A DNA stretch of 64,000 nucleotides. Origin: Polaribacter sp. (lineage in GTDB: Bacteria > Bacteroidota > Bacteroidia > Flavobacteriales > Flavobacteriaceae). The stretch spans positions 19,345 through 83,344 of the forward strand of contig DYMN01000008.1 of NCBI GenBank assembly GCA_020740485.1. The letters run 5' to 3'. Below, one piece after another: positions 53,362-62,010 of the stretch. Position numbers and translations under genes: made by a program. How positions within the stretch are numbered: position 1 is the first letter of the stretch; each line of letters opens with the position of its first letter. A model generated the notes under the pieces. The model made no database searches, had not been told where the DNA came from, and saw only the letters and a program-made list of their open reading frames with translations.

Positions 53362-56300
53362 TTATAAAGTTATTTCTACTGTGTTAAACTCTTGTGTCAA
53401 AAATCTTTCAAATTCAGCACTATTTAGTTGTGCTCCTCCTTTTCTGTATTTATTTTTCTCCATTGCAAAATCAATATTATTTCCATTGATTTTCAATTCT
53501 TTAGGTGAAATGTTTTCATTTTTCACATAGAATTTGAATTGAATATGTTTACCTCTGAACATTAGTTCCGCTTCCAATCCGTCCATTTCTTTGGTCAAAA
53601 CCGGATCTATAACTATAAATTCATTATTGGCTCTAAAACCAATTAGTTTTTTGATAATCAAACTGATATATATACCGGGACCACTGCTATACACGCGCCA
53701 GCCTCCGTCTAAGGTCATTTTTCCGTCTAAAACATCTTGATATTTATAATCCGCTTCATAACGCGTAGTAAAAGTAACATCGGAACTACTGTAATAGCAA
53801 TTGGCTTGACGTAAACTTCCTTGTTTTACCACCTCTTGATAGTCCACAGGAATGGCTTGTCTCAGTGCTTTGACAAATTCATCGGCTTTACCCAAAACGG
53901 CTTGGGTTTCAGCGTAACGAATGTGTTCGTGAATGTACATCAAACCTATTTCCCTTCCAAAAAAAGTACTGCTTTCTGCACGTTGAAAAATCTCTTGAAC
54001 ACCCCCTTTATATTTCAAAGGCTTGTCCATTAATCTTGCTCCGTCCGGTCCTTTTAGATATTTATCAATGATATTTTGATGTGATAGGGCTTGTTCTTTG
54101 GTAAAAATACCACTGATGATGCCGCGATCCATTGGTAACAAACTGTATTTGATTCCGGTTTTTGTATCGGTTGGATGTAATAAAACACTAATGGTTTTAT
54201 CATCTTTTACATAACCGTAACCGGCTACTATTTCGTCTTTGATTAAATATTTATTAAAATCAGAATAGATTTGATCCTTGTGCTCATTTAAATCAGCCGC
54301 TCGTTTTTGATCTCCTAATTGTTGATAAACTTCCCCCAATTCTGAAAAGGCTTGGTAATTCATTTCCACTGTCCAAGACGAAATCAATCTTTTGGCTAAT
54401 TCTTCATTAACCGGTTGTAGCGAATCATTCCAATCACCACCACCAAATGGCACTAATGCGGTTCCTTCAATATAGGAATCTACAATCATTTGCGTCAATC
54501 GGTCTAAATGTTCTTGAACTGTATGAAGCGATTTATCATCAAAATAGGCGGTTTTCTCTTGCAAAATACCAACATCACCTGTGGTTTTGATATAATTTGC
54601 AGCGCTTATCATCACCCAATAATAAATATCGCCATGACAATCGCCTGCGCGAATATCTCTGTAGGAATCAAACATCCACCACTGCGACCAATCTCCAAAG
54701 GAATTTTGGTTGGCAAATAGAGTTAACAATATTGTTTTGGCAGCATCGTATTTTTCAAGGGATAACAATAACTCAATCGGTCCTTGCGACACATCACGTG
54801 TTCCCCAAGCCGCACCGCTGAATTGCTCTAATCCATAAGGGGTCAAATAATGTGTGAGTGCATTCATTCCATACCAAGGCAAAATGGAATTAATGGCTTT
54901 TATATGAGCGTTTTCGCTTGTTAAATGAAGATTATTCCCTAAATTTTTCCAAAAGTCATTCGCCGTTTGACTATGAAAATCGCCATTCCATTTTTGTTGA
55001 ACTTCACCAATATATTTAATAGAAAAATGTTGTACTGCTTCTGTCTCCAGCACCAAAAGTCCGTTGACAACAGAATAGGCTTCTGCCGATAAACCGTATT
55101 TTAAAGATGATTTTATAGGGATTGGCGAAGTTTGTATACGAAATTGAGCATTGGGAAAATGCTTATGTATCATGGAAACCTCTGATGCAGTGGCAATAAA
55201 CTCATTATCACTGCTACCGTAATTGATGTTCCAAGTATTCGTTTTGTCAAAATCGTGGGTAATGATTAATTCAACAGCATTTCCTTCCAACACTTTGAAA
55301 GTTGTCTCAACAATGGGCTGGTCAAAAAAGGTTTTGGTTGAGATTTCAAAAACACCTTTTTCATATTTATAAATCCATCGACAAAAATCTAATCCCATTT
55401 CAAATGCTGATGGTATTCCCAACAAAAAATGTCGGTTATCATATTTTACGAAAATACGTTGACCTGTTTCCAATTGGGTGTTGAACTGGCTTGGATTAAC
55501 AGAAAGTAATACATTGAAATTGGTATTGCCTTGCGAAATATGGGAGTTGAAAACACCTGTAGCAAAACAAGTGGTGGACATTTGGTTTTCATCGGGAACC
55601 AAACCAATATTGGCTTGTAGGATGTGTGCGTGTGGACGATGAACCAATGTTTCTTTAAGTTTAGAAATGACATGATGCTTGTTATGGGTAAAAAATGACA
55701 ACCATTTTTCGTCTTTCATTTCTACATGTTGCCTTTCGGCTCCAAAAAATCCATCAACTTCGTCTAAATTCAAATCTGAAACTTTCAAAAAATCAACCAT
55801 ATTAAACAGATTTTTCGCACCTTGTTCGGATTGATTTTCAACCAAAAGTATGGCTTCATCCACAAAATCTGACTTTATTTTTTTTAATAAGTCTAAATCT
55901 CTATCGGAAGTGGCTTTTTCGTGGTTAGGTATGAAAATTCCTAAAAATTCCAGATTTTTAGTTTGTTCAGGTTTCAGTAGGAAAGGTTTTTCTTGGATTG
56001 CCACAAGGGGAGACTCAGCAGCCACATTGCCTGAAAAACTCTTTTGCAACAAACCTTCGGGAATACCGTTGGCTCTGTAGGAATTACCATAAAATTGCAT
56101 TCCATCGGTCAAACCGGACACAGCATTTTGTTTACTTGCCAAAAGCAACCAAGGATACGCTGATTTTTCTTTATTATTTTGACGACAAGCCACGACTGCA
56201 CCGTGGTCCATATCCTGTAAAACCATTCTTTCCAAGTATTGACTCACATAATGTTCATTTACCAATCCATCATGAGCCGTTTTCAATCCTACTTCGTGAA

Positions 56301-56655
56301 AATAAACTAAATCTAATTCAAAGGCATGTTCACCTAAATTGGTGATTTCAATTTTCCATTTCCAAGCATTGCTTTTTTCAGCCAATTCTAAAATACAAGT
56401 ATATTGCAATTCGTCCCATACTCCTTTTACCACCATTTTCTCATTGATAAAAGTAAAATGCGCATTGCTCCCTTGTCCAATTAATGGATGAAATGTAATT
56501 TCCGAAGCCCGTTTTCTCAAATAAATATTGGTGATATCCTTTGCGTAATGGGTTCCGGGTTTTAAGTTAATACGTATTCCTTCGGCTTCTATATTTTTAA
56601 TAGAACCGTTGTCTAAGAATTCAAAGGTGAGTCCTAAATTGTTTTTAATTAACAT
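53362..56655 (-). CDS. GH94 family glycoside phosphorylase, 1,2-beta-oligoglucan phosphorylase-like
   Basis: The 1097-residue protein has no signal peptide, so it is cytoplasmic. It has N-terminal beta-sandwich domains, then an (alpha/alpha)6 barrel with FSGAAWGTRDVSQGP, GDWSQWWMFDSYRDIRAGDCHGDIYYW and GGGDWNDSL, in which Asp741/Asp744 lie in the DWND catalytic block of GH94. Cellobiose phosphorylases are about 800 residues; the 1.1-kb-residue size fits sophoro-oligosaccharide (1,2-beta-oligoglucan) phosphorylases. It would cleave with phosphate to glucose-1-phosphate. It sits with GH35 and GH3 genes and a sugar importer. Confidence 0.85.
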   Translation of the reverse strand: MLIKNNLGLTFEFLDNGSIKNIEAEGIRINLKPGTHYAKDITNIYLRKRASEITFHPLIGQGSNAHFTFINEKMVVKGVWDELQYTCILELAEKSNAWKWKIEITNLGEHAFELDLVYFHEVGLKTAHDGLVNEHYVSQYLERMVLQDMDHGAVVACRQNNKEKSAYPWLLLASKQNAVSGLTDGMQFYGNSYRANGIPEGLLQKSFSGNVAAESPLVAIQEKPFLLKPEQTKNLEFLGIFIPNHEKATSDRDLDLLKKIKSDFVDEAILLVENQSEQGAKNLFNMVDFLKVSDLNLDEVDGFFGAERQHVEMKDEKWLSFFTHNKHHVISKLKETLVHRPHAHILQANIGLVPDENQMSTTCFATGVFNSHISQGNTNFNVLLSVNPSQFNTQLETGQRIFVKYDNRHFLLGIPSAFEMGLDFCRWIYKYEKGVFEISTKTFFDQPIVETTFKVLEGNAVELIITHDFDKTNTWNINYGSSDNEFIATASEVSMIHKHFPNAQFRIQTSPIPIKSSLKYGLSAEAYSVVNGLLVLETEAVQHFSIKYIGEVQQKWNGDFHSQTANDFWKNLGNNLHLTSENAHIKAINSILPWYGMNALTHYLTPYGLEQFSGAAWGTRDVSQGPIELLLSLEKYDAAKTILLTLFANQNSFGDWSQWWMFDSYRDIRAGDCHGDIYYWVMISAANYIKTTGDVGILQEKTAYFDDKSLHTVQEHLDRLTQMIVDSYIEGTALVPFGGGDWNDSLQPVNEELAKRLISSWTVEMNYQAFSELGEVYQQLGDQKRAADLNEHKDQIYSDFNKYLIKDEIVAGYGYVKDDKTISVLLHPTDTKTGIKYSLLPMDRGIISGIFTKEQALSHQNIIDKYLKGPDGARLMDKPLKYKGGVQEIFQRAESSTFFGREIGLMYIHEHIRYAETQAVLGKADEFVKALRQAIPVDYQEVVKQGSLRQANCYYSSSDVTFTTRYEADYKYQDVLDGKMTLDGGWRVYSSGPGIYISLIIKKLIGFRANNEFIVIDPVLTKEMDGLEAELMFRGKHIQFKFYVKNENISPKELKINGNNIDFAMEKNKYRKGGAQLNSAEFERFLTQEFNTVEITL

Positions 56656-56672
56656 AAATGATTAAATTCCAA

Positions 56673-56690
56673 TCCCGATAGCTATCGGGA
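56673..56690. repeat. 18-bp perfect palindrome TCCCGATAGCTATCGGGA
   Basis: A perfect palindrome lies between the GH35 and GH94 genes, 17 bp upstream of the GH94 ATG. It is the same family as 59339-59356 and 14776-14793. Confidence 0.6.
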
Positions 56691-56732
56691 TAAATTCCAA
56701 ACTGATAAATTCCAAAAAAGTAAATGCTATTC

Positions 56733-56765
56733 AACCCTTTCAGTGTTTAAAACACTGAAAGGGTT
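56733..56765. repeat. 33-bp dispersed palindrome (AACCCTTTCAG type), copy 2
   Basis: AACCCTTTCAGTGTTT and AAACACTGAAAGGGTT are perfect 16-bp arms with a single A between. It lies 4 bp after the GH35 stop, so it may also act as an attenuator or mRNA stabiliser between GH35 and GH94. Confidence 0.65.
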
Positions 56766-56769
56766 CGGG

Positions 56770-59196
56770 CTAGAAAATAATTTTTAAACTTATTTGATTT
56801 TGATGTGTATGCTTGTAATTAATTAATAATCTATTGTTTATGATTTTAAATGGGACTTCTTCATTCTCTACATATACTTTTTTAACTTGTGATATATTCC
56901 CTTCAATGAGCATTTCTCCTAATAAATCTCTATGACCAAATAATTGCAAATCAACTGAATTAGTTGTATTTTCAATATTTAACACATCGGATGTGGTATG
57001 TAGAAGACATAAATCACTGCCCAAAAGCATATTCAACGGGCTTAAAATACCGTAAGTCGCAGGAAATTCCATTTTTTCTTGCGCGTAAGGAATAGTTAAG
57101 GACTCATGCGTTTTGGGATGACGATAGGTCACCTTACCCACGTGATTTTCATTGAAATAATTTCCGATGAATAACATTCCCGCTCCTTCATCCGTGAATC
57201 TCTGACGCACAATAATATCTCTGTTGTTTGTATTTCCTTGATGCAAATTGGCACCTGATGCTCTTACCAATGCTTGATATACTTCTCGGTGTGCTTCGGT
57301 ATCAAAACCTAACCAAGTACCTAAGTGGGTTACATTTCCTTTGCCGATATTTTTTCGGAATCCACAGATTTTTCCCTCGATATTTCTGGCGATAATTTCT
57401 GCATCTTGCAAGTGATTTTCTCTAAAAATCATTTGTGGATTAGCGCACTTAATGTCTTTAAAACCGGCAATATCCAATAAGGGTGAATCAAAACTATACA
57501 CTTCATCAGAATGTACTCCAATTACATCACGCAAAATGGTACAAGCATTACCATTCATTTCACGTTTAGGTAAATTAGGGAAAATCACGGCTTGTCCCCC
57601 GTTTTTCATATAATCTGCCAATTTTTGTTGTTCGGCAGCATTCATTTCATCGGTAGTAAAGGACCAAACTTGTTTGTAAGCACTCATTTCTACTGCATTA
57701 GTTGCATTCAAATCTAACATATCATACTCTATATTAAGCACTTGCAAAATTTTCAACAAGCCATCAAAATAGGCAGGACGACGAATGGCAGCATAATTAA
57801 ATACCACATCACTTTTCGCATCGGTGGGTCTCTCTAACTCAGTGGCGTAATAAGGCGGGTAGAATAAAACGGCTATTTCTGCTTTACGTTTCGCGTTAAC
57901 AATGAGTTTTTCGGAAGTGCTGATGATTTTATTCATGCGTTGCACCAAAGGAAAAGCATTGGTTTTTTCTCCTTCGGGTGTCATGGGGTTAAACCAATAA
58001 AAAGTACTACCGGAATAACCTTTTCGCTCAGGATTTCTACCTTGTGAGAACATATAATAATTCCATCCGGTGAGTCCGTTTGCTACACTTGCTTTGTAAA
58101 ACAATTCCATTTCGGTATTGTTGGTTACCACGTGATATTCACGAGAACCGCATTGAAACTCAGCAGCAAAAAGCGGTTTTTTACCTTGCATGGCGAATGT
58201 AATATCATTGATAATTCTATCGTCATGCAAATTGCGATAAGACATAAATTCAGGGATGTGATCTACCCCAAAAATAATGTCGCTTCTATCTTGAAATAAG
58301 TCTTCATACATGGTGATATTCACCGGAAATTCATAGCCATTACCATAAATCCATCCCGGAAGATTGTGATAAAAAGGAACTGCTACACCACGCAAACGCG
58401 CCATATCAGTCAACATGCGCAAATAATCAGCATAGTAACGACGCCAAAACAAATGCCATTCATAATCACGACCGCGATCTTCGATGTTTTCGTAAGGTAA
58501 ACGTCCATCAGGTGGCAATTGAATGGCTTCAAAATCGTAATAATAGGTTTTCCACAGTTTATTCCAATAATCAATAGACGGGTTTTTATCTTTTATAAAT
58601 TGTTGGAATTTTTCTTCTACAAATTGGTTGTAATCCGCTTGATGTGCCAACCATGAGAAAACGCCAATTTCGTTGCAAATCTGCATCAAAATAACGGGTC
58701 CACCTTTTGACAATTCTCTTTCACTGATAAAAGGCATGATTTGATCATACCATTTTTCCACTTTTTCCAAATAAGTTGGATGAAATAAACTTACACCATC
58801 ACTTGCCACAACATCGCCTTTGGAATTGTGCATTTTGACTTCAGGGACATATTTTTCTAAAAACCAATCCGGTAGCCCGGCACCGCGATATTCAGCCAAT
58901 ATAAAAGGTCCCGGTTTCAGGGTACACATCAAACCGTGTTCCTGACACTTTGCTACCCAAGAGTGTAAATCTCTTTCGGGCAATGTTTTGCCGGTAAAAT
59001 CAAAAAGTCCTTCTTCGGGTTCATGCCAAGCCCAAGGCACATAAGTACTTACAGTGGTAAGTCCTGCTTCTTTGGCGGCTGCTAAATGCGTATCCCACAA
59101 TTCTTTTTTGATTCGGAAATAATGAATTTCTCCCGAATTTAAAAAAGTTTTTTCTCCGTTTAAGATAAAATTTTCGTTTTGTATTTTGAACTCCAT
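56770..59196 (-). CDS. Cytoplasmic GH35 family glycosidase or transglycosylase
   Basis: From the ATG at 59196 the product is 808 residues without a signal peptide. The GH35 barrel has the start GEIHYFRIKKELWDTHLAAAKEAGL, acid/base Glu176 in MQICNEIG and nucleophile Glu346 in LFAAEFQCG. C-terminal beta domains follow. Classical GH35 members are beta-galactosidases, but a GH35 enzyme from Ignavibacterium acts as a beta-1,2-glucosyltransferase and sits beside a GH94 phosphorylase, as here. The upstream in-frame ATG at 59295 adds a non-signal hydrophobic stretch and is rejected. Confidence 0.85.
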   Translation of the reverse strand: MEFKIQNENFILNGEKTFLNSGEIHYFRIKKELWDTHLAAAKEAGLTTVSTYVPWAWHEPEEGLFDFTGKTLPERDLHSWVAKCQEHGLMCTLKPGPFILAEYRGAGLPDWFLEKYVPEVKMHNSKGDVVASDGVSLFHPTYLEKVEKWYDQIMPFISERELSKGGPVILMQICNEIGVFSWLAHQADYNQFVEEKFQQFIKDKNPSIDYWNKLWKTYYYDFEAIQLPPDGRLPYENIEDRGRDYEWHLFWRRYYADYLRMLTDMARLRGVAVPFYHNLPGWIYGNGYEFPVNITMYEDLFQDRSDIIFGVDHIPEFMSYRNLHDDRIINDITFAMQGKKPLFAAEFQCGSREYHVVTNNTEMELFYKASVANGLTGWNYYMFSQGRNPERKGYSGSTFYWFNPMTPEGEKTNAFPLVQRMNKIISTSEKLIVNAKRKAEIAVLFYPPYYATELERPTDAKSDVVFNYAAIRRPAYFDGLLKILQVLNIEYDMLDLNATNAVEMSAYKQVWSFTTDEMNAAEQQKLADYMKNGGQAVIFPNLPKREMNGNACTILRDVIGVHSDEVYSFDSPLLDIAGFKDIKCANPQMIFRENHLQDAEIIARNIEGKICGFRKNIGKGNVTHLGTWLGFDTEAHREVYQALVRASGANLHQGNTNNRDIIVRQRFTDEGAGMLFIGNYFNENHVGKVTYRHPKTHESLTIPYAQEKMEFPATYGILSPLNMLLGSDLCLLHTTSDVLNIENTTNSVDLQLFGHRDLLGEMLIEGNISQVKKVYVENEEVPFKIINNRLLINYKHTHQNQISLKIIF

Positions 59197-59283
59197 AAAT
59201 AGAACACAGATTGAACTGATTAAACAGATATTCGCTGTTTTTTTTATATTATTGATTATTAAGTTATTAAATAAATTTTCGTA

Positions 59284-59320
59284 TCCCGAAAACAACGCCT
59301 GCGTGACAGGTCTTTCGGGA
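59284..59320. repeat. 37-bp palindromic element (TCCCGAAA ... TTTCGGGA)
   Basis: It has perfect 8-bp inverted ends and a 21-nt centre ending in CAGGTC. Length and right half are the same as in the element nested at 38773-38809. It lies between the MFS and GH35 genes and is followed by CGTAATT. Confidence 0.6.
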
Positions 59321-59338
59321 CGTAATTCATAATTCGTA

Positions 59339-59356
59339 TCCCGATAATTATCGGGA
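59339..59356. repeat. 18-bp palindrome TCCCGATAATTATCGGGA
   Basis: A perfect palindrome lies 18 bp from the 37-bp element and, like it, is followed by CGTAATT. Confidence 0.6.
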
Positions 59357-59361
59357 CGTAA

Positions 59362-61335
59362 TTAATTTGTTTTTTGGTTTAATAATTCTTTGATTTCTAA
59401 AGAACGTTTTTCGGTTAAATTGTATTTTAAAACAAAGAAAAATGAAAATATACTCAGTAGAATCGGCATACCAATTTCAACCACACGCATCATCAACAAT
59501 GTATAAGGTGTTTGTTTTTTGAGCGTGATGATTTCCTTATTCAAATCATTTAATGTAGCTTTAGCTTCCTTGTTTGAATTTAATTTATTACTAACCAATA
59601 ATTTAGTTTTTTGAACGGCTTTTTCCAATTCTTGGTAATGTGTCTTATCTTTTTCTTTTGGATTTAAAATCTTATTTTTAAAATAATTTTCCAGTTCAAA
59701 GAGATTTTGATTGATTTTATCCAATTTTACACTAATTGCAGATTGGTACATCGCATCAGAATGGGCTGTTTCTTTTGAAAACTGCGTTCGATTGAGATAA
59801 TCAATTGTATTTTTAGTGTCGTTTAAACTCATTTCAAGCAAAGCCACCTTATCATCTAAATAATTAGGCACCAAATCGTAAGGATTTTCTTGTTTTTTAA
59901 GCAAATCTTTTTGCATCAATTGAGCGTACTCTTGATTTTCATTTAATACATCCGCTTTCAATTGCTTGTAATCTATTGTTTTGCCATCTTCCATTTTATC
60001 AATCAATGCGTTAATTTCGTTGAGATTAGCTTCTAATTTGTCAACCTTGGTCACTTGAGATTCATCAAAATGGGTGTAAACAATTAAAGCACCTGCCACA
60101 AAACTGGCTAAAGCCGATCCCATTTTGATAAACCACCAGAAGACAGAATAAAAACTACCTTCTGAGCGTTTGCCTGTTTTGAGTTCTTCTTCATCGCAAA
60201 TATCGCCTACCATAGACGAACCCAAAGTAAAGAAAAATAGCATCCCTGCCGATAGCAAAATCGTGGGTATAATTATAAGATACGGATGATTGGGGTTATA
60301 ACACACTATTTTTGATAATTGAGCTAAAACCATTAATGAAATGGCAATAATCAGGGTATTACGCTTTCCTATTTTAGGGCTGATGATATTTAAGGGGAAA
60401 ACGGCTAACATACCGGTTACAGCCCATACCGTACCGTTTATTCCTAATATTTGAGCTCCTAAAAGTTTATCACCTCCAAATATGTAAAAAATGGGGATGT
60501 AAGAGCCTAACAAATTCACAAAGTTAAATCCCATAGCCAATGTAAAAATGGTAAGTGTAAGGAAAATAAAATTTTTATTCTGTACTACCATTTTCATATC
60601 CTTCCAAAAATCGGATTTTTCTTGTTTTTGCGTAACTACAAACTTGGGTTCTTTTAATTTTAAAAACCACCAAATGGAAAGCGGAATAAGCAGTGCTGCA
60701 ATGATAAGAGAAACGTAGCGCATTCCATCCATTTCGGTACCGCCGACTCCTTTGAAATACGCTAAATTTGCCATCCAAAATAACCAGGGCGTACTCATTG
60801 CAAACAAGTTACCCACAAAACTTTTAACACTGAACAATTTAGTACGTTCGTGATAATCGTTGGTCATTTCCATTCCCAAAGCTCCGTGGGGGATTTCAAA
60901 TATATTGACCGCTGTAAAAAATAATAAAAGAGTAACTAATATATAGAGTAATTGAAAGATTTGATAACCACTTTCGGTGGGAAACCATTGTTCGACCGTT
61001 TCACCTTTGGGAATCCACCAAAGAACTACAAAAAAAACTGCTGTAGCGATACCACCCCATAATAGAAAAGGCCTTCTTCTCCCCCATTTAGTTCGAGTGT
61101 TATCCGAAAGATGCCCAATAAAAGGATCCGATAAAGCATCCCACAGTCTTGGGATAATCAAAATGAAACCTAACCAAAAAGCACTCAATCCTAAACTGAT
61201 ATTACCCATTAGCCCCACTAATATTCCTACTACATTAAACAGCGCAATGGGAATAATCCCACCGGCGCCATAAGCCGCATATTGACCTATGGAAATTTTA
61301 TTTTCTTTGGGGTTTGATGTTTTGTTTGCTTCCAT
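59362..61335 (-). CDS. GPH/MFS family sugar transporter with coiled-coil insertion
   Basis: The 657-residue protein starts with the GPH (glycoside-pentoside-hexuronide:cation symporter) features AAYGAGGIIPIALFNVVG and WLGFILIIPRLWDALSDPFIGHLSDNTRTKWGRRRPF. About eleven membrane helices run to residue 420. A hydrophilic, mostly helical insertion of about 180 residues (430-615, DEVTK-like start, many Lys/Glu/Leu heptads) comes before the last helix (TPYTLLMMRVVEIGMPILLSIFSFFFVLKY). Typical GPH transporters are 450-500 residues. It should import the oligosaccharides used by the GH94 and GH35 enzymes. Confidence 0.88.
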   Translation of the reverse strand: MEANKTSNPKENKISIGQYAAYGAGGIIPIALFNVVGILVGLMGNISLGLSAFWLGFILIIPRLWDALSDPFIGHLSDNTRTKWGRRRPFLLWGGIATAVFFVVLWWIPKGETVEQWFPTESGYQIFQLLYILVTLLLFFTAVNIFEIPHGALGMEMTNDYHERTKLFSVKSFVGNLFAMSTPWLFWMANLAYFKGVGGTEMDGMRYVSLIIAALLIPLSIWWFLKLKEPKFVVTQKQEKSDFWKDMKMVVQNKNFIFLTLTIFTLAMGFNFVNLLGSYIPIFYIFGGDKLLGAQILGINGTVWAVTGMLAVFPLNIISPKIGKRNTLIIAISLMVLAQLSKIVCYNPNHPYLIIIPTILLSAGMLFFFTLGSSMVGDICDEEELKTGKRSEGSFYSVFWWFIKMGSALASFVAGALIVYTHFDESQVTKVDKLEANLNEINALIDKMEDGKTIDYKQLKADVLNENQEYAQLMQKDLLKKQENPYDLVPNYLDDKVALLEMSLNDTKNTIDYLNRTQFSKETAHSDAMYQSAISVKLDKINQNLFELENYFKNKILNPKEKDKTHYQELEKAVQKTKLLVSNKLNSNKEAKATLNDLNKEIITLKKQTPYTLLMMRVVEIGMPILLSIFSFFFVLKYNLTEKRSLEIKELLNQKTN

Positions 61336-61351
61336 TTTCTATTGTATGTTT

Positions 61352-61478
61352 ACCACAGAGGTTCGCTGAGATACGCTGAGATACGCTGAGATTATTTTAA
61401 TTTTGTTTTCTTTGATTCTTCGCTTCTCCGATTAATGATATTTTGCCACAGAGATTCGCTGAGATACACAGAGATTCG
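61352..61478. repeat. CACAGAG/GCTGAGATAC repeat block, left flank of the GxxExxY pseudogene
   Basis: CCACAGAGGTTCGCTGAG is followed by three tandem copies of a GCTGAGATAC unit (61364-61391). A second CCACAGAGATTCGCTGAG with GAGATACACAGAGA (61461-61474) follows. The last 14-mer recurs inverted at 61963-61976. Confidence 0.7.
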
Positions 61479-61571
61479 TTTAGATTTTGAATTTTTGATA
61501 TTTGACTAAGAAAAAATTACTTTTATATTCTTGATACGTTTTATATGTTAAACTCTACTTTTCTACGGATT

Positions 61572-61949
61572 TTATCTACTATTGATAAATCTTTTTATTC
61601 CATCCTTTAAAACTTTTGTATTAAAATTAATCAACAATCCGTATTTATAATGTCCTAATTGCATATAAGTTAAAATTTGTGCTTGATGAACATCTGTAAA
61701 TGTTTCTACTGTTTTAATTTCAACTACTACTTTGTTTTAAACTAATAAATCAATTCTATATCCATGCTCCAATTTTACATCTTTGTAAATGATTGGCATA
61801 GGTTTTTCTTTTTCAATATTAAATCCTCTTTCTTTTAATTCATATAACAAGCACTCCTGATAAGCAGATTCTAACAAACCTGGTCCTAATGCCCTATGAA
61901 CTTCAATTGCTGCTCCAATTATCAATCCTGTTAATTCATTATCAGTCAT
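61572..61949 (-). pseudogene. GxxExxY family PD-(D/E)XK nuclease-like gene with one nonsense codon
   Basis: The first 70 codons (MTDNELTGLIIGAAIEVHRALGPGLLESAY ... YRIDLLV) end at TAA 61737-61739. The same frame then continues without a break through [54 protein letters not shown] to TAA at 61572-61574. Repairing the one codon (GAA expected) restores a full-length protein of about 125 residues with the ID ... E-x-K nuclease motif. The function of this family is unknown. Inverted CACAGAG repeats flank it. Confidence 0.85.
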
Positions 61950-61962
61950 AACTTTACAAATT

Positions 61963-62001
61963 TCTCTGTGTATCTCTGCTCCTCCGCGTTTCTCTGCGGA
62001 A
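61963..62001. repeat. Right flank of the GxxExxY pseudogene, inverted repeat
   Basis: TCTCTGTGTATCTC (61963-61976) is the exact reverse complement of 61461-61474. CTCCGCGTTTCTCTGCGG follows, a further degenerate copy. It begins 13 bp before the pseudogene start codon. Confidence 0.7.
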
Positions 62002-62010
62002 TAAAAAAAA

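Noticed and set aside
53001..56345. Plus-strand open frames antisense to the GH3 and GH94 genes
   Set aside because: Shadow frames of conserved enzymes; compositions are unlike real proteins.
61364..61391. Tandem GCTGAGATAC units considered as a CRISPR or minisatellite
   Set aside because: Units are only 10 bp and directly adjacent with no spacers; they belong to the CACAGAG repeat family around the GxxExxY gene.
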